DNA of 64,000 nt from assembly GCF_030144325.1 (NCBI RefSeq), contig NZ_CP126307.1, positions 1 to 64,000 on the forward strand, read 5' to 3'. Every line of letters begins with the position of its first letter. Position 1 is the stretch's first letter. Shown piece after piece: positions 8,499 through 18,118 of this stretch. Source of the stretch: Bosea vestrisii. GTDB lineage: Bacteria; Pseudomonadota; Alphaproteobacteria; Rhizobiales; Beijerinckiaceae. The notes under the pieces were generated by a model, which was not told the origin of the DNA, did not search any database, and was given only the letters and a program-made list of their open reading frames with translations. The translations under genes and the position numbers were made by a program.

Positions 8499-9950
8499 GT
8501 GAACGCGACTGTGAAGCCGCCCCTGCGCCGCGAGACGATGCGCATCGCCGGCAAGCTCACCACGACCGACGACATGGTCGAGGTCAAGAACCCCTATGAC
8601 GGCAGCGTGGTCGGCCTCGTTCCCGCCGCCCGGCCCGAGCATGTCCGCGAGGCCTTCGCCAGGGCCAAAGCGTTCAAGCCGGTGCTGACCCGCTATGAGC
8701 GCCAGAAGATCCTCCAGAAGACGGCCGAGCTGCTGTTCGCGCGCAAGGAAGACTTCGCCCGGCTGATCACCGCCGAGGCCGGTCTGTGCTGGAAGGATTC
8801 GCTCTACGAGGCCAGCCGCGCCTACGACGTCTGGTCGTTCGCGGCGCAGCTCACCATCAAGGACGATGGCGAGATGTTCTCCTGCGACATCTCGCCGAAC
8901 GGCAAGGCCCGCAAGATCTTCACCACGCGCCAGCCGCTGCTCGGGGTGATCTCGGCGATCACCCCGTTCAACCACCCGCTCAACATGGTCAGCCACAAGC
9001 TGGCGCCGGCGATCGCGACCAATAACCGCCTCGTCCTCAAGCCGACCGAGCTGACGCCGCTGACCGCGCTGGCGCTGGCCGACGTGCTCTACGAGGCCGG
9101 CCTGCCGCCGGAGATGCTCTCGGTCGTCACCGGCAACCCCTCGACCATGGGCGATGCGATGATCACCGATCCCGATGCGGATCTCGTGACCTTCACCGGC
9201 TCGGTCCGGGTCGGCAAGCACATCGCAGCGACCGCCGGCTACAAGCGCATCGTGCTCGAGCTCGGCGGCAACGACCCGCTGATCGTGATGGAGGATGCCG
9301 ATCTCGACAAGGCGGCCGAGCTTGCCGTCACCGGCGCGACCAAGAACTCCGGCCAGCGCTGCACCGCGGTCAAGCGCATCCTGGTGGTCGAGAGCGTCGC
9401 CGAGGCCTTCGCCAAGCTCGTCGTCGAGAAGGCCAAAAAGCTGACCTGCGGCGATCCGATGGATCCGGCCACCGATGTCGGCACCGTCATCAACGCCCGC
9501 TCGGCCGCGCTCTTCCAGGCCAGGGTCGACGACGCCGTCGCCAAGGGCGCAAAGGTGCTCCACGGCAAGCGGGCGGAGGGCGCGCTGTTCCACCCGACCG
9601 TGGTCGACCACATCCCCTATGATTGCGAGCTCGTCCACGAAGAGACCTTCGGCCCGGTCATCCCGATCATCCGGGTGCCCGACGACATCGCCGAGGTCAT
9701 CCGGATCTCGAACTCGACCGCCTACGGCCTGTCCTCGGGCATCTGCACCAACCGCTTCGACTACCTCCAGCGCTTCGTCGCGGAACTGGAGGTCGGCACC
9801 GTCAACCTCTGGGAGGTCCCGGGCTACCGCATCGAGATGTCCCCCTTCGGCGGCATCAAGGATTCCGGCCTCGGCTACAAGGAAGGCGTCGTCGAAGCCA
9901 TGAAGTCCTTCACAAACGTCAAAACATGGTCGACGCCGTGGAACGCGTGA
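8499..9950 (+). CDS. phnY: Phosphonoacetaldehyde dehydrogenase
   Basis: A 483-residue NAD-dependent aldehyde dehydrogenase that oxidises phosphonoacetaldehyde to phosphonoacetate. Motifs: TPFNHPLNMVSHKLAP (about 155-170), catalytic Glu254 in LELGGNDP, catalytic Cys288 in NSGQRCTAVKR, and EETFGPVIPI near the C-terminus. FNHP replaces the more usual WNFP in the oxyanion region, as in phosphonate-specific members. The start is GTG 8499, with GAGGAG at 8486-8491 and 7-base spacing. Position after phnW and phnA makes this substrate assignment much firmer than sequence alone. A G+C-rich hairpin follows its stop. Confidence 0.93.
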   Translation: MNATVKPPLRRETMRIAGKLTTTDDMVEVKNPYDGSVVGLVPAARPEHVREAFARAKAFKPVLTRYERQKILQKTAELLFARKEDFARLITAEAGLCWKDSLYEASRAYDVWSFAAQLTIKDDGEMFSCDISPNGKARKIFTTRQPLLGVISAITPFNHPLNMVSHKLAPAIATNNRLVLKPTELTPLTALALADVLYEAGLPPEMLSVVTGNPSTMGDAMITDPDADLVTFTGSVRVGKHIAATAGYKRIVLELGGNDPLIVMEDADLDKAAELAVTGATKNSGQRCTAVKRILVVESVAEAFAKLVVEKAKKLTCGDPMDPATDVGTVINARSAALFQARVDDAVAKGAKVLHGKRAEGALFHPTVVDHIPYDCELVHEETFGPVIPIIRVPDDIAEVIRISNSTAYGLSSGICTNRFDYLQRFVAELEVGTVNLWEVPGYRIEMSPFGGIKDSGLGYKEGVVEAMKSFTNVKTWSTPWNA

Positions 9951-9966
9951 GCAACTGACGACCTAC

Positions 9967-9990
9967 CGCAGGCGGCTCGCCCCGCCTGCG
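9967..9990. terminator. Hairpin after phnY (terminator or attenuator)
   Basis: A perfect 9-bp stem, CGCAGGCGG (9967-9975) with CCGCCTGCG (9982-9990), closes a 6-base loop and is followed by TTT. It sits 17 bases after the phnY stop and 68 bases before the AEP binding-protein gene. The T tract is short, so partial termination or mRNA stabilisation is as likely as full termination. Confidence 0.5.
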
Positions 9991-10057
9991 TTTCGACGAC
10001 CAGGGGATGAAACGCCGAAAGAGCGCCCAAACCGGATAACTACGAGGGGATGAGAAG

Positions 10058-11077
10058 ATGAAGACCTGGCTTGCTTCCTGTGTCATCGGCGCCTTCGCGC
10101 TCGCACTTCCTGGCGTCGCCCAGGCCCAGAAGACGAAAGTATCGATCTACACGGCACTGGAGAACGACCAGCTCGCGCCGTTCAAGGCTTCGATCGAAAA
10201 GGCTGTGCCCGAGGCCGACGTGGTCTGGGTCCGCGACTCGACCGGCGTCATCACCGCCCGCTTCCTGGCCGAGAAGGACAATCCGCGGGCCGACATGGTC
10301 ATGGGCCTGGCCGCATCGAGCCTGCTGATGTTCGAGAAGGCTGGCCTGCTCGAAACCTACAAGCCCGCCGGCGCCGACGCGTTGAAGCCGGTCTTCCGTG
10401 ACGGCAACGAGCCCTACACCTGGACGGGCATGGACGCCTATCTCGGCGTCGTCTGCTACAACACCGTCGAAGCCAAGGGCGTCGCGGTGCCAACGTCCTG
10501 GAAAGACCTGCTCAACCCTGCGTTCAAGGGCAAGATCGTGATGCCGCACCCGGCTTCGTCCGGCACCGGCTATCTGATGGTCGCCGGCTGGCTGCAGAGC
10601 ATGGGCGAGGCCGAGGGCTGGAAGTTCATGGACGGCCTGCACGAGAACATCGCCGCCTACCTGCATTCGGGCTCGGCGCCATGCGTCCAGGCGGCGCGCG
10701 GCGAGCGCACCATCGGCCTGGCGCTCGACATGCGCGGCGCAGCCGAGAAGAGCAAGGGCGCTCCGATCGAGGTCGTGATCCCGAAGGAAGGCGTCGGCTG
10801 GGAGATGGAAGCCAGCGCCATCGTCAAGGGCAGCAAGAACCTGGCGCTTGCCAAGAAGATTGCCGACTGGTCGACCACCATGGCCGCCAACGAGCTCTAC
10901 TCGAAGACCTATGCCATCGTGGCGGCGCGGGGCATCGAGAACAAGCCCGCCAACTATCCCGCCAACGCCGAAGCGGGGATGATCAGGAACGACCTGTCCT
11001 GGATGGCCGACAACCGCGAGCGCGTGCTCGCCGAATGGTCCAAGCGCTACGAGTCGAAGGCCGCGCCAAAGAACTGA
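10058..11077 (+). CDS. 2-aminoethylphosphonate ABC transporter, substrate-binding protein
   Basis: A 339-residue periplasmic binding protein. The N-terminal signal peptide ends near AQAQK (about residue 23). The mature protein begins VSIYTALENDQLAPF, typical of the iron/thiamine/AEP-type binding family (PhnS and AepX relatives). Other landmarks are VWVRDSTGVITARFLAE, PHPASSGTGYL and VIPKEGVGWEME. It would deliver AEP to the membrane permease encoded two genes downstream. The assignment to AEP comes from the neighbouring phnWAY genes and the family resemblance. The fold also covers Fe3+ and polyamine binders, but context argues against these. Confidence 0.87.
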   Translation: MKTWLASCVIGAFALALPGVAQAQKTKVSIYTALENDQLAPFKASIEKAVPEADVVWVRDSTGVITARFLAEKDNPRADMVMGLAASSLLMFEKAGLLETYKPAGADALKPVFRDGNEPYTWTGMDAYLGVVCYNTVEAKGVAVPTSWKDLLNPAFKGKIVMPHPASSGTGYLMVAGWLQSMGEAEGWKFMDGLHENIAAYLHSGSAPCVQAARGERTIGLALDMRGAAEKSKGAPIEVVIPKEGVGWEMEASAIVKGSKNLALAKKIADWSTTMAANELYSKTYAIVAARGIENKPANYPANAEAGMIRNDLSWMADNRERVLAEWSKRYESKAAPKN

Positions 11078-11204
11078 CGGCTACCGATCGCGCCCGGCCC
11101 GCCCAGGCGGACCGGGTGGCACGGCTTATGCGATGCGCCGCGGACCAGGCTTGCCGGTACTCCGGAGGACGGATCGTCGCGCGCTCAGATTGAAAGTCGG
11201 TACG

Positions 11205-12292
<1,088 letters not shown>

Positions 12293-12296
<4 letters not shown>

Positions 12297-14008
12297 GCGA
12301 TCTCGCGCCGCCGCTGACGATGACCGATACGTCCATGAAGGTATCACCGGTGCGGATCAGCGAACGCCATGTCGCCGGGGTGCTGATCCTGGCTCTGTGC
12401 GCGGTGCTCGTCCTGATCATCGCCCTGCCGCTCTGGGCGCTGCTGTCCAAGAGTCTCGAGGATACACAGGGGCGCTTCATCGGGCTGGCGAACTTCGTCA
12501 GCTACGCGACGACGCCGGCGCTGCTCTCCTCCCTGACCAACAGCCTGCTCATTGCCAGCGTGACCACGGGGATCGTGCTGCCGCTTGCCTTCCTCTATGC
12601 CTATGCCCTGCGACGCAGCTGCATTCCGGGCCGGGGCCTGTTCTATGCCGCGGCGATGGTGCCGGTCTTCGCACCCTCCCTGCTCTCCGGCCTGGCCCTC
12701 ATCTACATCTTCGGCAATCAGGGCCTGCTCAAATCCTGGATGATGGGCGCCTCGCTCTACGGGCCGGTCGGCATCATCGCCGCCGAGGCGCTCTACAGCT
12801 TTCCTCATGCCGTGCTGATCCTCGTCACGGCGCTGGGCCTGTCAGATGGCCGGCTGCGCGAGGCGGCCGAGGCGATGGGCACCACGCGCTGGCGCATCTT
12901 CCACACGATCACGCTGCCGGGCGCGCGCTACGGCGTGATCAGCGCGGCTTTCGTGGTGTTCACCCTCGTCATCACCGATTTCGGCATCCCCAAGGTGATC
13001 GGCGGGCAGTTCAGCGTGCTCGCGACCGATGCCTATCGCCAGGTCGTGGGCCAGCAGAATTTCCCGATGGGCGCCGTCGTCGGCATCATCCTCCTGGTGC
13101 CGGCGGTGCTCGCCTTCTTCGTCGACCGCGCCGTCCAGCGCCGGCAGAACGCCATGCTTTCCGCTCGCGCCGTGCCCTATACGCCGCAGCCGGACAAGCG
13201 CCGCGACCTAGCTTTGCTCGGCTTCGTCACCGTGATCGCGCTCGCCATCATTGGACCCTATGGGATCGCCATCTGGGGCTCCTTCGTCAAATACTGGCCC
13301 TACAACCTGTCCCTGACGTTGAACAATTACGACTTCGCCACCGTCGAGCCGGAGGGCTGGACGACCTATGGCAACTCGCTGCTGCTGGCGTCGCTGACCG
13401 CCGTGATCGGCACGGCACTGATCTTCACCGGCGCCTATCTGATCGAGAAGGTGAAGCTGTTCCCGCGCCTGCGCGCCTTCGCCCAGTTCCTGGCGATGCT
13501 GCCGATGGCGGTGCCCGGGCTCGTACTGGGTCTCGGCTATGTCTTCTTCTTCAACGCGGGCTGGAACCCGCTCGGCGTCCTCTACGGCACGCTGACGATC
13601 CTGGTGATCAACACCATCGCCCACTTCTACACCGTCGGGCACATCACCGCTTTGACCAGCCTGAAGCAGATCGACAGCGAGTTCGAATCGGTCTCCGCCT
13701 CGCTCAAGGTGCCGTTCTGGTCGACCTTTCGCCGCGTCACCGCGCCGATCTGCCTGCCGGCGATCCTCGATATCGCGGTCTATGTCTTCGTCAATGCGCT
13801 GACCACGGTCTCGGCCGTGATCTTCCTCTACGGCGCCGACACCAAGCTCGCCTCGATCGCCATCGTCCACATGGATGAAGCCGGCGCCATCGCCTCGGCC
13901 GCCGGCATGGCGAGCGTGATCATGCTGACCGCCATCGGCGTGAAGCTCGCTCATGTCGGGCTCGACCGGCTGGTGTTCGGCCGCCTGCAGCGCTGGCGGC
14001 AGCGCTAG
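12293..14008 (+). CDS. 2-aminoethylphosphonate ABC transporter, double-length permease
   Basis: A 571-residue integral membrane protein with two binding-protein-dependent transport domains in one chain, about 12 membrane segments. Two EAA-loop regions are visible: LREAAEAMGTTRWRIFHTIT (about 187-206) and EFESVSASLKVPFWSTFRRV (about 462-481). It thus corresponds to PhnU and PhnV fused, like the FbpB-type permeases. It starts on ATG 12293 overlapping the ATPase stop. The Na/Pi-type transporter gene starts 18 bases after its stop. Role: channel for AEP uptake. Confidence 0.88.
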
Positions 14009-14026
14009 CCCCGCGGGACGCGCGCC

Positions 14027-15691
14027 ATGACCGGACAGACGCCGACCGAGATTCTGCTCGCGCTCGCCGGCGAGGTCGCGCTGCTGCTCTGGAGCGTGCA
14101 GATGGTGACGGCGGGCATCTCCGCCGCCTTCGGCAGCCGCCTGCGCGCCGTGCTGGCGACCGGCCTCGACAGCCGCTGGCGCGCCTTCGGGGCGGGCGTG
14201 CTGGTTACTGGCGGCCTGCAGTCCAGCACCGCCACGGCGATGATGATCGCCTCCTTCTCGGGGGCCGGGCTGATCGCGCTGGCGCCGGCGCTGGCCATGA
14301 TGCTCGGCGCCAATGTCGGCACGACGCTGATCGTCCAGCTCGTCAGCTTCGATACCGGCACCGTCGTGCCGTTGCTGATCCTGGCGGGCTATGCCGGCAT
14401 GCGGCGCTTCGCGCGGCTCCCTGCCAGGGAAACGGCGAAAGCGCTCTTCGGCGTGGGCCTGATGCTGCTGTCGCTCCGGTTGATGCAGGGCACGATGGGG
14501 CCGGTCGAGCACTCGCAAGTGCTGCGCACGGTGCTCGGCTCGCTCTCCGGCGATCCCCTGATCGCCCTGCTCCTGGCGGCAGTCCTCAGCTTCGCCGCCC
14601 ATTCCTCGCTCGCGGCGATCTTGGTCGTGATGAGCCTGGCGGCGACCGGCGTGATCGGCATGCCGACCATGCTGGCGATGGTGCTGGGCTGCAATCTCGG
14701 TACTGCGCTCAACCCGCTCGTCCAGGCGATGAAAGGCAACGCCGCAGCCCGCCGGGTGCCATTGGGCAATCTGGCTAATCGGATCCTCGGCTGTCTGCTG
14801 GGGCTGGCGCTGCTGCCCTTGTTGACGCGGCTGATGGGGCAGTTCGCCATCGCGCCGGCGCAAGCTGCCGCCTTGTTCCACCTCGCCTTCAATCTCGTGA
14901 TGGCGGCGCTCTTCCTCGTCCCGCTGCCGGCAATTGCGCGGATGCTGATGCGTCTCATGCCCGAACCTGCTCCGGAGGCCGACCCGTCGCGCTCGCGCTA
15001 TCTCGACAAGGCCGCTCTCGCCACGCCCACCATCGCCCTCTCGAACGCGACGCGCGAGGTGCTTCGCATGGTCGATGTCGTCGACGACATGCTCAAAACC
15101 TCGCTCGCCGCCTTCGAAGGCGACGACCCCGGCCGGGTGGCTGCGGTGAGCCGCGCCGACGACGTGCTCGACAGCCTGTACAACCAGATCCAGCTTTATG
15201 TCGGCGCAATCGCAGAGGCGGACTTGTCGGAGACCGACGAACGCCGGCTCTCGGCCGTGCTCGTGCTGGCGATCAACCTCGAGCATATCGGCGACATCAT
15301 CGAGAAGAACCTGATGCAGATGGCCGGCAAGCGCATCCGCGACCAGCGCCGGCTCCCCGCCGAGGCACTGGCGCGCATCGCCGACATGCATCTGCGGCTG
15401 CGGGATCATTTGCGCCTCGCGATCACGGTCTTCATCTCCGAGGACGAGACGACGGCGCGCCGCATCGTGCACGAGAAGGAGACCTTCCGCGAACTGGAGC
15501 GCGAGGCGATCGAGTCCCATCTCGCCGAGATGCGCACCGGCAATCGCGAAACCGTCATCGTCAGCGCACTTCAGCTCGACATCACGCGCGATCTCAAGCG
15601 CATCGACGCCCACATCGCCGCGACCGTGCACGGGCTGCTCGAACAGAAGGGCGCCCTGATCGGCAGCCGACTCCTGCGAGCGGCGGAGTGA
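14027..15691 (+). CDS. Na/Pi cotransporter family protein with PhoU-like domain
   Basis: A 554-residue protein. The membrane part (about 1-320) has the two inverted NptA-type repeats: GGLQSSTATAMMI in the first and FAAHSSLAAILVVM in the second, with GANVGTTL and GCNLGTALNP as companions. A soluble PhoU-like helical region follows (about 345-550) with DMLKTSLAAF and INLEHIGDIIEKNL. Bacterial proteins of this build move phosphate, often outward. Phosphonoacetate hydrolysis releases one phosphate per AEP, so a phosphate valve in this operon is sensible; direction of transport is inferred. It is convergent with lysR2 with only two bases between stops. Confidence 0.88.
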   Translation: MTGQTPTEILLALAGEVALLLWSVQMVTAGISAAFGSRLRAVLATGLDSRWRAFGAGVLVTGGLQSSTATAMMIASFSGAGLIALAPALAMMLGANVGTTLIVQLVSFDTGTVVPLLILAGYAGMRRFARLPARETAKALFGVGLMLLSLRLMQGTMGPVEHSQVLRTVLGSLSGDPLIALLLAAVLSFAAHSSLAAILVVMSLAATGVIGMPTMLAMVLGCNLGTALNPLVQAMKGNAAARRVPLGNLANRILGCLLGLALLPLLTRLMGQFAIAPAQAAALFHLAFNLVMAALFLVPLPAIARMLMRLMPEPAPEADPSRSRYLDKAALATPTIALSNATREVLRMVDVVDDMLKTSLAAFEGDDPGRVAAVSRADDVLDSLYNQIQLYVGAIAEADLSETDERRLSAVLVLAINLEHIGDIIEKNLMQMAGKRIRDQRRLPAEALARIADMHLRLRDHLRLAITVFISEDETTARRIVHEKETFRELEREAIESHLAEMRTGNRETVIVSALQLDITRDLKRIDAHIAATVHGLLEQKGALIGSRLLRAAE

Positions 15692-15693
15692 AG

Positions 15694-16602
15694 CTACCCG
15701 GACTTTGCCGATCTGAGCGCTGAGCCTGCAGAGCCCGCCGCGACCGCCTGTGCAGTCGCGAAGAAGGCCTGGATGGCCTTGCTGTGGCGGCGTTCGCGCA
15801 GGCAGATCAGCGTCTCGCGCATGAGAAGGGGCGGGCCGTCGAGCGGGATGCGGACGAGACGCGGATCATCCTCGCCGAACTCCGCCGCCGAAACGAAGCC
15901 GATCCCGCCGCCTGCGGCCACGATGGCCCGGACAGCCTCGCGCCCCTCCGCTTCGACGGCGAAGGGCAGGTCGATACCGCTATCCGCTGCCCGCTGCTCC
16001 AGCATCTGGCGGGTGCGCGATCCCCGTTCGCGCATGATCAGCGGCCAGTCGCTGAGCTCCGCCAGTGAGAGGCTGGTCCGGGTTGCCGCCGGATGGCTTT
16101 TCGCGGCGAAGGCGATGATCGGCGAGACATTGAGCGACAGGACCTCGAACGGGCGCTCGTCGACCAGTTCGCCGAGCACGCCGATATCGGCGTCGTAGCC
16201 GGTCAGCGTGTCGACGATGCTGCCGGTGTTGCCGCGCGCGACGCTGACCTGGATGCCGGGGTATCGCTCGCGGAAGGCGGTGAGCACGTCAAGCACATGG
16301 TGGACGGAATCAGCGACGATCCGCAGCGCTCCCGTCCTTAGCGAGCGCTCCTCCTGCAGCAACTCCAGCGCCTCGCCCTCGGCGCCGAACAGGCGGTGGG
16401 TGACGGCCAGCAGCCGGTTTCCCGCCGGGGTCAGGACGATCTGGCGATGCTGCCGGCTGAACAGGGCGACGTCATATTCCTCCTCCAGCCGCCGGACCTG
16501 ATCGGAGATCGCGGGCTGGGTGAGGTGCAGCGCGTGCGCAGCCTTCGAGAAGCCCCCGGAGATCGCGACATGGTGGAAGGCGCGAAGCTGGACATAGCGC
16601 AT
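15694..16602 (-). CDS. LysR family transcriptional regulator (probable AEP-cluster regulator 2)
   Basis: A 302-residue LysR-type protein. The helix-turn-helix region reads FHHVAISGGFSKAAHAL, LTQPAISDQVRRLEEEY, LFSRQHRQIVLTPAG. The effector domain has RIVADSVHHVLDVL, RERGSRTRQML and AAGGGIGFVSAAEFG. It is divergent from the PbfA-like gene, with an AT-rich 142-base gap that contains a dyad. Its similarity of layout to LysR1 suggests two related sensors in one phosphonate cluster, possibly one for AEP and one for a hydroxylated relative. Confidence 0.9.
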   Translation of the reverse strand: MRYVQLRAFHHVAISGGFSKAAHALHLTQPAISDQVRRLEEEYDVALFSRQHRQIVLTPAGNRLLAVTHRLFGAEGEALELLQEERSLRTGALRIVADSVHHVLDVLTAFRERYPGIQVSVARGNTGSIVDTLTGYDADIGVLGELVDERPFEVLSLNVSPIIAFAAKSHPAATRTSLSLAELSDWPLIMRERGSRTRQMLEQRAADSGIDLPFAVEAEGREAVRAIVAAGGGIGFVSAAEFGEDDPRLVRIPLDGPPLLMRETLICLRERRHSKAIQAFFATAQAVAAGSAGSALRSAKSG

Positions 16603-16651
16603 GGCGAGCAGGTGTCCCGTCGAAACAAGCCACCATGGTATCGCTAGAATT

Positions 16652-16663
16652 TATCCAAGGATA
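16652..16663. promoter_or_regulatory. Candidate LysR operator upstream of the pbfA-like gene
   Basis: The inverted repeat TATCC-AA-GGATA lies 50 bases upstream of lysR2 and 82 bases upstream of the PbfA-like gene. Flanking AATT on the left and ATT on the right make a broader dyad of AT-rich bases. Its position in the shared divergent promoter is the main support; the arms differ from those of the LysR1 site. Confidence 0.45.
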
Positions 16664-16744
16664 TGAATTATCGATTTTTCAGATCGATCGACTTTCGGCA
16701 TCCTCTCGTTGCCGCGCCGACAGGGCGTGAAACGGGAATTTGTC

Positions 16745-18106
16745 ATGCACGTCGAAGCGCCCGCGCTCGTTCACACCGAGGGCGAATCCAATACCTCGGC
16801 GGCCCGCAGCGATTGGGCGGCGGGCATCGGCGACAAGGCAACGCGCGACCTTCTCGCGCGCGACTCGACCGCCTTCCTGCACCAGAACCTGTCGAGCCCG
16901 TGCCTCACCGCCATTGCCAGGGCGGAAGGTATCTGGATCGAGGACACGATGGGACGCCGCTACATGGATTTCCATGGCAACAGCGTCCACCACATCGGCT
17001 ACGGGCATCCCCGTCTCAAGGAGGCGATCAAGGCGCAACTCGACGATCTGTGCTTCGCTCCGCGCCGCTTCACCTGCGAGCCTGCGGTCGAGCTCGCCGA
17101 GACGCTCGGGCGGCTGGCGCCGGGCAATCTCGGCAAGGTGCTCTTCACCACCGGCGGCTCGGATGCGATCGAGGTGGCGCTGCGGCTCGCCCGCGCCGCG
17201 ACCGGGCGCTTCAAGACCCTGTCCTTCTGGGATGCGTTCCATGGTGCCGGCTTCGGCGCTTCGAGCGTCGGCGGCGAAGCGACCTTCCGCTCCGGTATCG
17301 CCGGCCCACTCCTGCCCGGCGCGGAGCATGTCGCGCCATGGGGCAACCGGAACTGCGCCTATGGCCATGACAATCTGGAGGATTCGGCCCGCGCCTGCGC
17401 TAGGATGATCTCCTATGTGCTGGCGCGCGAGGGAGACGTCGCCGCGGTGATCGCCGAGCCGATGCGGGCGACGCCCTATCCGCCGGCACCCGGCTTCTGG
17501 AAGAGCGTGCGCGAGGCCTGCGACCGGCACGGCACGCTGCTGATCTTCGACGAGATCCCGACCGGGCTCGGCAAGACCGGCCGCTTCTTCGCCCATGAGT
17601 ATGACGAGGTCCAGCCCGACATGGTCGTGCTCGGCAAGGCGTTGGGCGGCGGCATCCTGCCCATCGCCGCCGTCATCGCGCGTCGCGATCTCGACGTGGC
17701 CGGAGGCTACGCCATCGGCCATTACACGCATGAGAAGAACCCGGTCACCACCCGCGCGGCGCTGACGACGATCAACATCATTCGCGAGGAGGGGCTGACG
17801 GAACGGGCCGCAGAACTCGGCGCGCATGCGATGGAGCGTTTGCGGAACTTCGGCGAGCGCTGCCCATCGGTCGGCGACGTGCGTGGACGCGGGCTGCTGT
17901 TCGGGGTCGAGCTGGTCTCCGACCGCGCCGATTTTACGCCGGATAACGGCCTCGCCGAGCGCGCCTATTATCGCTGCCTCGAGGCCGGGCTCAGCTTCAA
18001 GATCAGCCAGGGCAACGTCCTCACCTTATCGCCGCCGATGGTCATCACGCGCGCGGAACTCGATCGGGCGCTCGGCATCGTCGAGCAGGCGATCCTCGCA
18101 GGCTGA
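16745..18106 (+). CDS. pbfA: PbfA-like (R)-1-hydroxy-2-aminoethylphosphonate ammonia-lyase (class III PLP enzyme)
   Basis: A 453-residue fold-type I PLP enzyme of the class III aminotransferase family. Landmarks: FLHQNLSSPCL (about 44-54), YMDFHGNSVHHIGYGHP (about 73-89), the PLP phosphate contact TTGGSDAIEVAL, Asp269 in LLIFDEIPTGLGKTGR, and Schiff-base Lys298 in VVLGKALGGG. Class III enzymes clustered with phnW, phnY and phnA were shown to be PbfA, a lyase that converts (R)-1-hydroxy-2-aminoethylphosphonate to phosphonoacetaldehyde and ammonia. The N-terminal and DFHGN wording match what I remember of that group. Without a search an ordinary aminotransferase cannot be excluded. I chose ATG 16745; the frame opens earlier at 16709. 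It is 12 bases ahead of the 2-hydroxyacid dehydrogenase. Confidence 0.75.
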   Translation: MHVEAPALVHTEGESNTSAARSDWAAGIGDKATRDLLARDSTAFLHQNLSSPCLTAIARAEGIWIEDTMGRRYMDFHGNSVHHIGYGHPRLKEAIKAQLDDLCFAPRRFTCEPAVELAETLGRLAPGNLGKVLFTTGGSDAIEVALRLARAATGRFKTLSFWDAFHGAGFGASSVGGEATFRSGIAGPLLPGAEHVAPWGNRNCAYGHDNLEDSARACARMISYVLAREGDVAAVIAEPMRATPYPPAPGFWKSVREACDRHGTLLIFDEIPTGLGKTGRFFAHEYDEVQPDMVVLGKALGGGILPIAAVIARRDLDVAGGYAIGHYTHEKNPVTTRAALTTINIIREEGLTERAAELGAHAMERLRNFGERCPSVGDVRGRGLLFGVELVSDRADFTPDNGLAERAYYRCLEAGLSFKISQGNVLTLSPPMVITRAELDRALGIVEQAILAG

Positions 18107-18118
18107 AGGGGCAAGGCG

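Noticed and set aside
13208..15631. An 807-residue minus-strand frame across the permease and Na/Pi transporter
   Set aside because: It is rich in His, Gln, Arg and Asp with no motif, typical of the antisense of GC-rich membrane-protein genes. The plus-strand genes have clear family signatures.
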